Positions 21,501 to 28,394 of a stretch of DNA of 28,394 bases are shown here, piece by piece. This stretch comes from Ectocarpus siliculosus (taxonomy: Eukaryota; Sar; Phaeophyceae; Ectocarpales; Ectocarpaceae): assembly GCA_000310025.1 (NCBI GenBank), contig FN649748.1, positions 84,475 through 112,868 on the forward strand. The letters run 5' to 3'. The notes under the pieces were generated by a model that saw nothing but the letters and a program-made list of their open reading frames with translations, was not told where the DNA came from and made no database searches. The translations under genes and the position numbers were made by a program. Positions within the stretch are counted from its first letter, which is position 1. Each line of letters begins with the position of its first letter.

Positions 21501-24500
21501 CGGCTTGCCGAAGAAAAAAACATTCGGTTGGCGCGTATTGTACGTACCTTCTCCTCCACGTCCGCCTCCTTGAACAGAGCCGACAGCAGCTCGCTCAGGT
21601 TTCCGTCCCTGGCCGAGTACCGCTTCAGCCCCGCAGAGGGCCGCGTCTGCGGACCACCACCGGATTCGCCGCCGCCGCCGCCGCCGTCATCCTCCGCGAC
21701 GCCCTCCGCTCGCTGAGCGTCCGCAGCAGTATCACCACCACCACCGCCACCACCGCCACCACTGCCACCACCACCACCACCAGGATTTGCCGCCATTGTC
21801 GGGGACGGGGGCACGGCGGCAGCGGCACTGGAGGAAGCGCTCCCGGGCAGAGGCAACGATCGCTTGGGCGCCGCCGCCGCCGCCCGCGGCGCGAACAAGG
21901 ACGGGCGATCGCCGGGTGTCATGCCGCCGCCACCGGAAGAAGTCGCTTGCGCGTGTTCGCAGATGGCGTTGGCCTCCTCTAGGGACAGCAGCCGTTGGCA
22001 GATCTAGGTTTTCACGTAGTTCAGCAGTGGCGGGTGGCAGAGGCGTTGATTTATTTTGCTATTAGTCCCTCGGTACGGCGTGTTGGTTGTTGGTTGTCGT
22101 GAAGAGTTGTTTTGTTCCAAGATTGAGAAGGAAGCAAAGTGGAGAGATCCAAAACAAAGAGCGTGTAAAAAATTGGTACCAGGTACCATTTTGGCCGGAT
22201 GCAGGTAGTGGAAATAATCACGTCCAATGGCCATTGGCAGGGGCGATGCCTCATGCTCAGACGACTGCCTCGATTCTGGAAATTTCTTGTGTCCGAACAA
22301 AGCAGTTCACGAGCTCGGCGAAATTTTGAGCCAGGAACGGCTTGATTTTTTTTTTCTCGGGGGCACACCGGATGGTACACCGAAACTGTTTCCCACCCAC
22401 AACGATCCGATCAGCATGGAGTTCTTCGCAAAAAAAGGTCAACTTGTCTTGCGGGTACTCTGAGTACCAACCTCCTCCCTGTCGTGGATGATTCTGACGT
22501 CCAACTGGTCGTCAAAGGGGTCCTGAACCATGATCCGGATGAAGCAAATCCATGTTTCCCCCGGATGACTAGACACCTTCGGAGGAAGCCAAGGGGGCGG
22601 GAGGAACACGTCATTTCGACCATCAGTCACCAACGAACCTCGGGACAAATGGTTGAGCTTACTCAGCCTGTAGACAACAAACCACCAACCTTTTAGCGCC
22701 CTATCCTAATTGGCCAAGAAAGCACCGTCTACCTTGCTTAATCGTCATGGCTGCAAGCTGACCGAGCTGTCCACTTCTTCTCCCGACGTACCTCTAACGG
22801 CTTGGTAGCCTGAATGAGCACTCGAACGCCCTGCGTCTCGTCGAGAAACGCCAGAGGGTTGTAAATCTTGTCCAGCTCGGTATCGTCTGCCGACTTCCCG
22901 CTGCTTGCCAAAGAACCCGAACTCTTATCGCCACGGCTTCCTCCGCCCCCTCGACCCCTCTGGTTGCCATAGCGCCCCCGCCTTACTCCGCCGGAAGAAT
23001 CTTCGACGGAGCTCCCAAGGCTCTCACTGTGGTGAAAGAGAGCATCTAAGCTGGCATCTGTCCCTCGCATGCCACCGGTACTGCTGCCGCCGACACCGGC
23101 GGTGTCCTTGCCACCGCGCTGTCGAAAAGACTTGCGGTGGTGGCGAGACCCTACCCTGCTCCCGACGCCTCCGTCCGTGAACGGTCTGGGCCTGGAGCCA
23201 TCGTCGTCGTGGTTTCCGGAACCTGCGGTGCTGTTTCGCGAAGAAGGGCGGGACCCGCTCCCGCCGGCCGCACTCCCGTCCTCCCCGCCGCCGCCGCCGC
23301 CGCCGCCGCTGCGCGCTGACATCTTCGCGGCCTGGAGGCACTGCTCCAGGTTAGGCGAGCCCAGGATGCTACCACCGCCGTAGATGTCTTCGACATCCAA
23401 GAGAGAGGGGAGGCGAGGGGCGCTCTTGGTCCCACGATCACCGAGTCCACCCCCGTCACCCCTGTGGACAGAGCGGCTGTGTTTACCCCGCGTCGGGGAG
23501 TAGGACGTGCCTCTGGCAACGGGCGGTGGTGCACTTGTAGCGTTGGCGTACTCCTTGCTTCCGCCTGACACGCGGGGGTTTCTCTGGCTGTGGCGGTTGC
23601 GACGGCGGTGCCGATGCCGGCCTTCCTCATCGCGGGAGTCGCCGCCTCTCCAGTGGCGACTTGCCGTCGCTGCAGCCAGAAGGTGCCCGGCGGTGTAGTC
23701 CGTCTTTCTAAGGCGAAGGATCCGCTTGTGGCAAACTCTGTGCTGATGCATCTTTTCCTTCGAGTAGAGGGACTTGGACCTTGTTATGCGCTGCAGAGTT
23801 TTGAGTGCGGGAGGGTGCACGGGGTACTCGTGTGGAAACGTTGACAGATCTGTCCCATTCGCCGATGGACATGGTTGAACACGAAGACTACTTAATGAGC
23901 CACCAGAATCTAGGGGCGGTACATGGTTGGGAACACTCTGGGGGTGAACGCGGAGGCATAAGAGTCCGGAGAAAGAGCGCAGCACGCTGCCGATATCCGG
24001 CACGGCTGGTTTTCTACATGAGAGAATTCCTGATTGATTTTGAGTTGTGGGATAAGCTTTGAAAAACTTCATACCCAAGGCAAACGAGATGGCCAGGTAG
24101 TCTATGCGCCCACACATGTGGAGCCACTCACTTCCATCATCTTCTGGTTCTCTCGTGCAACCAAGGCCGCCTTAACGTTCCGCCTTCTCGCAAGCAATGA
24201 GTTGAGCTTTTTCCCGGACGAGGAGGATTCGCCGGCATTGGTAGCCGACGCCGAGGGCAGGTCCTTGCTTTTCTTCCAGCTCACGGGCGCGGAAGAGCTT
24301 CCCAGTCTTTCTCCATCGCTGCTTGCAGGCACCACCATACTTCCTCCCTCAGCAGCAGGGTTGGTTGCCCCCACGGCAGCAACAGTACTGCTACGGGAGT
24401 GGATTTCTTCGAGGGCTCTGAGGATCTTGCGGTTCTGAAGGACAACTAGTTCGTGATGCCGACGCGCGTGGAAGTTCTTTGACAGTCGCTTGTCCATGAA

Positions 24501-25279
24501 CTCCATGCGCAGCGGAGTGCTTAAGGACAGGGATGCCTTGACAGACGCCAATCGGTTCTCGTGAATGGCCTGCTTCCTCTCGACATTGTTCTGTTTGTTG
24601 CACAACGAGAACGAAGGGCTGATGAAAAAAAAAAAACATAAGAGCAAATACACTGAGTAGAAGATCCGCGGAATGCGACATTCGCCCCGCGTGTTTATAT
24701 CCCCTTTTGATATCATCACCGGCAACCTGCCCGCCCTACGGTCTTCTTGTCTGTGGTCGAAAGGCTGAAGCTAAGTCCACGACGACACAGGAATAGACTC
24801 GACGGCCGGCTCAACGGAAACCAGAACCGAGTACTATTGCCGGATGGTACCCCAACGTCCTCTACGTCGTAGTTTTTTTAAGAGAAAGCTGCACTGGAAT
24901 AGGGTTATCAGCTGGTCAAGTGCCAACGAAAAAGGGTTGTAGGCATAGCTTTCATTAGGACGAATCCCTACCACATGCTAAGTCATCAACACTTCATGTG
25001 CGTCTTTTATTATTGCTATTTCTACACTTTCATCATAGTTACATACGCCGGTATGTACAGTGAGTACAACTGTAGTAATAGTGAGTTCATTGCGGCAAGA
25101 TCGAACAACATAGTCAAATAATGCTCACGAACCTTGTGACACAGCGTGTTGCCAGACAGAGGCTCCTTGTTGATGACTCCTCTCCGATTGTGGGTCGCCG
25201 CGACGGTAAAGCCAATATTCGGAGCTGTACTCCCAGGACCGGCATGAGGTGGCCCCAAGCTAGACAGACTTGCAGCCAT
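11172..25279 (-). CDS. Very large multi-exon EF-hand protein with CFAP97-like N-terminus
   Basis: I read 18 exon blocks on the minus strand: 25279-25133, 24590-24132, 23790-22792, 22657-22311 (two frames, called exons 4 and 5), 22003-21548, 21243-21124, 20740-20636, 20222-19983, 19127-18955, 18526-18397, 17770-17549, 17252-17169, 16568-16443, 16090-15893, 15517-14579, 11966-11844 and 11369-11172. Each block from 22003 to 15517 is an open frame flanked by ag and gt, and adjacent phases match (all phase 0 except the 18955/18526 junction, which is 2+1). Total is about 1690 residues: a helical N-terminus resembling CFAP97/Hemingway, a 250-residue disordered linker, several EF-hands, then a polyglutamine-containing module and a short conserved-looking C-terminus (RGYNPVYWNDSVAVGTVASE). 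Calcium binding is well supported for two loops. A flagellar role is inferred from the N-terminus. Weak points are the acceptor at 22657, the frame change near 22450, the junction 22311/22003 (possibly two genes) and the junction 14579/11966 (a read-through stop exists at 14531). Confidence 0.55.
13225..13498 (+). pseudogene. Ty1/copia retrotransposon remnant (end of RNase H domain)
   Basis: The plus-strand frame ending at the TAG at 13496-13498 contains VLKHVRSEDQLIADILTKHL (about 13360-13420). This is the highly conserved end of copia-type RNase H, where the family has a His-Val-Arg-Ser-Glu-Asp-Gln-x-Ala-Asp-Ile-Leu-Thr-Lys signature. Upstream, IKHSSTKHLTTARNSMF resembles the His-x-Lys-His-Ile segment before it, but the intervening sequence is altered. 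No integrase, reverse transcriptase or gag was recognised further upstream, so the element is truncated. It lies antisense within the largest intron of the minus-strand gene. Confidence 0.7.
13506..13749 (+). mobile_element. Candidate 3' LTR of the copia remnant
   Basis: Eight bases after the RNase H stop codon the sequence begins TGTTGTACAACC. 244 bases later it reaches GGCGACAACA, so the ends form the TGTTG...CAACA inverted repeat typical of copia LTRs. Position and length fit a 3' LTR. The purine tract expected just before it is poor, no matching 5' LTR was found in the window, and no target-site duplication could be established. Confidence 0.4.
14531..15517 (-). other. Exon 16: long C-terminal module with polyglutamine tract
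   Basis: The exon starts after aaaacacag at 15517 in phase 0 and stays open for 329 codons to TAA at 14531-14533. A usable donor (GGG|gtagat) at a codon boundary at 14579 would allow splicing to 11966. A Ser-rich start is followed by three hydrophobic segments that look like beta strands (TIILRARRKVPIVGPLG, VVRLYWDGAARDRAYVEAYP, LGVRVPTLAIVDSHAASKFA), then a Lys/Gly-rich linker and about 13 consecutive Gln residues. I do not recognise the fold. A C2-like or other beta-sandwich domain is only a guess. Confidence 0.5.
14611..14651 (+). repeat. (CTG)n repeat encoding polyglutamine on the minus strand
   Basis: About 13 uninterrupted CTG units on the plus strand are read as CAG (Gln) codons in exon 16 of the large gene. 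A Leu and two more Gln follow. The tract sits in a disordered linker between the last beta-like segment and the end of the exon. Confidence 0.85.
17973..18160 (+). repeat. Pyrimidine-rich low-complexity tract with (TCTCTG)n
   Basis: CCCT repeats pass into about 14 TCTCTG units (around 18006-18090) and then into pure CT. On the minus strand this is a GA/CAGAGA purine tract inside the intron between exons 11 and 12 of the large gene. Long Ser/Leu frames across it are artefacts of the repeat. Confidence 0.9.
18532..18563 (+). repeat. (CCG)n repeat immediately upstream of the exon 11 acceptor
   Basis: About ten CCG units on the plus strand are read as CGG/GGC on the minus strand, directly before ggtggcag at the start of exon 11 (18526). 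The acceptor therefore has a GC-rich purine-containing repeat where a pyrimidine tract would normally lie. Confidence 0.8.
18797..18978 (-). repeat. Three tandem copies of the exon 10 end and donor region
   Basis: Three imperfect units share acccttttccgaccgcc, then acccggagtag and cttgc. In the functional unit the minus-strand reading is exon 10 ending TACTCCGG with donor gtaagc (intron start 18954). The next unit repeats the exon-like end with gtacgc (18899). The third, more diverged, has gtgagc (18832). The units are spaced 55 and 67 bases apart. Confidence 0.75.
19816..19869 (+). repeat. Perfect 27-base tandem duplication
   Basis: Two identical 27-base units beginning cttacacaagaagtttaacc and ending ccagccg lie head to tail at 19816-19842 and 19843-19869. 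They sit inside the intron after exon 9 of the large gene. Perfect identity suggests a recent event or an assembly artefact. Confidence 0.9.
22224..22237. promoter_or_regulatory. 14-bp palindrome of two opposed CCAAT boxes
   Basis: CCAATGGCCATTGG is a perfect palindrome containing a CCAAT box on each strand. It lies in the interval between the exon ending at 22311 and the exon starting at 22003. If the large gene is really two genes, it would sit about 300 bases upstream of the ATG at 21922 and could be a promoter element. If the gene is continuous, it is simply intronic. Confidence 0.25.
22792..25279 (-). other. CFAP97-like helical region and disordered linker (exons 1-3)
   Basis: Exon 1 (49 residues, ATG at 25279) is non-helical and ends at CACAAG|gttcgt. 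Exon 2 begins after aacaaacag and holds a basic helix with HHELVVLQNRKILRALEEIH, a Ser/Ala-rich spacer, then RRNVKAALVARENQKMME ending at GAA|gtgagt. Exon 3 continues in phase as RITRSKSLYSKEKMHQH. The pattern of a helix with Glu-Asn, a pair of hydrophobics, Arg-Ile, then Ser-x-Tyr and spaced His residues is the hallmark I associate with the CFAP97 (KIAA1430, Hemingway) ciliary family. The rest of exon 3 (about 250 residues) is Gly/Ser/Arg-rich and disordered, ending with a folded-looking stretch (YNPLAFLDETQGVRVLIQAT). The family match was made by eye and needs a profile search. Confidence 0.5.
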
Positions 25280-25792
25280 TGAATGAAGGTATGAACACGC
25301 CTGGTGCCGGCGAGACTTGGATAAAAAAAAAAAGGAGGAGCGGGACGCCGTTTCGTTCTTGTTTTACTCGGCGTGCGGCTCCGCTCTTCCCTTCCCCCGT
25401 CGGTTCCGACACCACCCACGTTCAAAGCTACCTGTTCATACCGCTCTGACGCTGCGCTCGCTGCGCTCGCTGCACGTTGGGTGTGTTCACCGCGATCCAG
25501 CACATGTGCATTATGCGGCGAAACTATGGTCGTGTCAGCCGTCAGCCCAGATGGACACGAACCGTTTCACTTCAATCCGAACCGCACGCTAACCCGCCGC
25601 TTCTTTTCGTGCCCACGTGCGTAGATACCTCTCGGTAGAGAGGGATCTTTCACAACGGGCTGCTGAACTGCAGTGATTACTATATATGACAAGTCTTGCA
25701 GATCCTGATTCATTCGTCTTCCCAACTAGAGAGGGATTTGCAGGTACAGCAGCATATATACGTACAGGTCTTGACATCGGCAGACGAGTTTC
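25280..25792. promoter_or_regulatory. Divergent intergenic region, candidate bidirectional promoter
   Basis: About 513 bases separate the ATG of the large minus-strand gene (25279) from the ATG of the plus-strand gene (25793). A TATA-like ctatatatga at about 25680-25689 lies about 105 bases before the plus-strand ATG. An A-run with purine-rich flank (25321-25345) and a short direct repeat of gctgcgctc (about 25449-25470) lie nearer the minus-strand gene. I found no obvious RFX X-box. Confidence 0.35.
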
Positions 25793-28062
25793 ATGTCGTC
25801 GCTGGTCGAGGCTCTTTCGCAGCTCCGAGAGGACCTTCCATTGGCCCGTCGCTCGGCCCCAAAGGTAGGGTATACACAAAACATCAGTAGCAATTTGCGT
25901 ATCATATGCCAGCGTAAATTCGTGGAAGGTTTGCGATCTTGGGTTGCCGCACAAACAAACCGACACGAGAACTACTGTTGGGGGTTCGCAGCGACAGAAA
26001 GCTTCGTCGAAGAACGGCTACTGCACCGTATGGATCTACGGTAGCCACTTTTTTCATGTTCCGTTGCTCATAGACCACGCTAGCCCACCCACTACATGCG
26101 TTGCCCTGCCACCGCCATGCACGATGACAACAGCGTGTTCTGCTTGAGCACTGCCTTCAACGCGAGCACGCCCTTCTGCAGCGGTCTTCGGCACTAGAAG
26201 GAGCAAATACGCTGGATTTCCCGCGGCCCTGGCATGGGGCAACGCACACAGCACGTGGCGGCAGTACAACCACCGACGCGATCGTTTCACAGCGTGCCAA
26301 AGTGGTGGAAGACATGTTTCGCAAGGCTAGACTTAGGCACTGCTTCCAGCATATGATGAAAAAGCAACAAGGCGGGGACAACCACCTCGAATCACGGGGG
26401 GGGTTGTCGGATGTATCGCCACAATCCGGGGATAGTCTTCTTGTCCGACCATCCCACATCGAAGCAGAAGGTGTCAGCGCCCTCGACGAAGAAGCGAGCA
26501 AACACCTCGACGTAGAGCGCGAGATCCCCTCCGAACGTGCAAGATCGCCTCACCCCGAGGTGCTCCACCCTAGGGACCCAGACGACGGCCTTGAGCCAAT
26601 CCCGCCAGAAGGGCCCATGGCGGCCGAAGAGCAACCGTTCGTCAACCGTCAAGCCCCAGCATCGCGAGATGAGAACGATGAAGCTGCCGAGCGGGCAGAG
26701 CGCCGTATTCTCCTGCGGCGTTTTTTCCATGCTGCGCGGCGAGATGAGCAGTTGGATCTCGGGGGCTTCGGCAACTCTTCGGGTCCCCGAGGCGCTCCGA
26801 GTTTTACCGTCGGGGGGAGTGGAATGAGGCCCAGCAGAGGCCCAATGCGAAGGGAGCACCAGGGATACGACGGTGACTTTGTTGGCCCAGGGGGAGTCGG
26901 TCTTCGTCGGGCAGAGCTACTACGACGCATCCTCCATGCCATGAGGTATGCATTACGGTGTAGAGTTGCGCTTTGAGCAAGAACTATGAACTTGGCGTCA
27001 GTCAGTATGGCTGCTTCTGGTGGTTCCATTGCGATCTACTGTAGCTGTGCTCCTGAGACCCATGCACTTTCGAAAGGAAACCAACTTGCAACGTCGTTAT
27101 AAAAAACGAGGGTATTACGTTCCTCTTGGAAGATCTATTCCTTGGACATATTGCTGTGGTTGTCCCTCCTGGGAGGCAGCAAGATGCACACATGGTACTT
27201 CGTGGTTGGGTTTTGGTTGAAGAGGTACTCCGTCGATCTCCTCACCTGCAATCAGAGCGGAGTACCTATAGATGACTTCTGATGGTATGTAGGTAAACAA
27301 AGCGTTCACGGGAAATTCCGATGTAGCCAGTGCCTTGAGGTCATGTTCTATGCCCCCAGTGCGTTGAGTTACCCCCCCCCTCCCCCCCGGCCTCCTTTCA
27401 TTTAACCATCACACCACAGAGAGTCCGTGACGGAGCAGGCACTACAAGCTGACCCGTCAAGAGCTCCCCCCCCTCCTGCATCCTCAGAACACCTTCCACG
27501 GCCACCTTCTTTGCCGGACTCCCAGCAGCTACGGCCGCAAGACGAGTCGTCACCCACGGATCAATCGGGGCTATCCCCATCATCGACTCCAGGACAACTT
27601 TCGACTGACGGACCGGGTGCGAGAAGGGAGCTACTGCCTGTTCACCCACGGCAAACTGCGCGAACCGCAATCGCCTACCAAGCGGTTTTCCAGGCGCTGA
27701 CTAGGCTACTACCAACAGCAACGTCGTCGGGCGCAGAGCAGGAACAGAGCCGTGGCGGTGCGGGAAGCATGCAGGTGGCGGCCGTTCGTTGCGGGATCCA
27801 GTGCCAGGGATATATACGTGCCCTACAGCGGGGGATTCAGGCGCGTGCTCGTCTCAAAAGGCTTTTTTGGCGAAATCCTTGGTGCAATTGCTCCGCGTTG
27901 TTTCGATATCCGGGCGTGCATCGCACAATTATACGATGGCGCTCTCCTTTCCCCCCTCAGAAGCAGTGCTCCTTTGTTCCTCCCAACAAAACTAAACTTC
28001 GATGGAGACCACACCACGCCCTTGCTGCGTGGGACGACCGCCGCTCGAAAACCACCAACTAG
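25793..28062 (+). CDS. Three-exon protein with recurring basic helices, unknown family
   Basis: Exons are 25793-25864 (24 codons, AAG|gtaggg), 26182-26945 (after cttctgcag, ending ATGAG|gtatgc with two bases left) and 27420-28062 (after acaccacag, supplying one base to complete Arg). The model gives about 492 residues. Phases agree at both junctions. The protein alternates disordered Pro/Ser/Asp-rich stretches with short basic amphipathic helices: VVEDMFRKARLRHCFQHMMK (about residue 65), RRILLRRFFHAARR (about 198), RRAELLRRILHAMR (about 266), AYQAVFQALTRLL (about 364) and YIRALQRGIQARARLKRLF (about 410). The last is faintly IQ-like. No known domain was recognised. The end is uncertain: a good-looking acceptor (tttcccccctcag at 27960) lies inside the last exon in the same frame, and a second frame (27701-28087) is also open. 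So an extra intron is possible. Confidence 0.5.
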
Positions 28063-28394
28063 CGACACGCACACGACGCGTGCATGAACACGCTCTCTCT
28101 CTCCCCCCCCCCCCCCCCCCCGGGTAAAACAACAGGGGAAACTGGGCGTGAAAACCAACAAATCCGCTGGCCCCCCCTCTTTCAGGGCGCGAAAAAAAAC
28201 GCCCCCCAAGGGCGCACCGGGGCAACCCCCCCCCCCCCCGAACTTGGGGCCCCCCCCCAAGGGGCGGGGGGGGGGGGGGGGGGCACCCCCGGCGGGGGGG
28301 CAAAAAAAAAAAAAACCCCCCTCACCAGAAAGGACCCCGCCCGGCGCCCCCGAAAGGCCTCCAACTTTGGGCCCCCCCTTTCCCCGGGGCCCCC
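28063..28394. other. Homopolymer-rich tail, probable low-quality assembly edge
   Basis: From about 28100 the sequence is dominated by runs of C, G and A (for example C17-20, G18 and A13) separated by short fragments such as gggcgcaccggggcaa. This is unlike the rest of the window. Frames here are Gly/Pro-rich artefacts. The downstream part of the last gene's 3' region may be wrong or missing. Confidence 0.6.

Noticed and set aside
28060-28394. Gly/Pro-rich frames at the right end
   Set aside because: They are translations of homopolymer runs in probable low-quality sequence.

Overview
The window looks like nuclear DNA of an intron-rich, moderately GC-rich eukaryotic alga, most likely a stramenopile of brown-alga type. 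This is inferred from four things: short exons with GT-AG introns of 70 to 2600 bases, long CT, GA and GCC simple repeats, a degraded Ty1/copia retrotransposon, and a nuclear ClpS-like gene with what looks like a two-part plastid targeting leader. No rRNA, tRNA, CRISPR array or bacterial-style operon was seen. The species cannot be fixed from sequence alone.

Layout. (1) 97-663, minus: a small proline-rich protein with one membrane helix. (2) 2900-5196, minus: a two-exon, mostly disordered protein of unknown function. (3) 7235-9197, plus: a four-exon ClpS-domain gene whose N-degron-binding residues are partly replaced. Its last acceptor site sits in a tandem duplication. (4) 11172-25279, minus: a very large gene of about 18 exons and roughly 1690 residues. 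It joins a CFAP97/Hemingway-like helical N-terminus, a disordered linker, a block of canonical and degenerate EF-hands, and a polyglutamine-containing C-terminal module. Almost every intron is in phase 0. A copia remnant lies antisense inside its largest intron. (5) 25793-28062, plus: a three-exon gene of unknown family with recurring basic amphipathic helices, divergently arranged with gene 4 across about 510 bases. The last 300 bases are homopolymer-rich and look like a low-quality assembly edge.

How the genes relate. Gene 4 has ciliary-type (CFAP97-like) and calcium-binding features, so a role in the flagella of motile cells is a reasonable inference. The divergent gene 5 may be co-expressed with it. 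The ClpS-like protein would act with a Clp AAA+ chaperone, probably in the plastid, but its pocket suggests altered or lost N-degron recognition.

Most unusual features. Splice sites of two unrelated genes are embedded in local tandem duplications that copy the splice site itself: the acceptor of ClpS exon 4 and the donor of exon 10 in the large gene. Also notable are the CFAP97-like plus EF-hand architecture, an apparent frameshift at about 22450, and the ClpS pocket substitutions. All exon models come from reading frames, splice motifs and phase agreement only. No transcript evidence was available.
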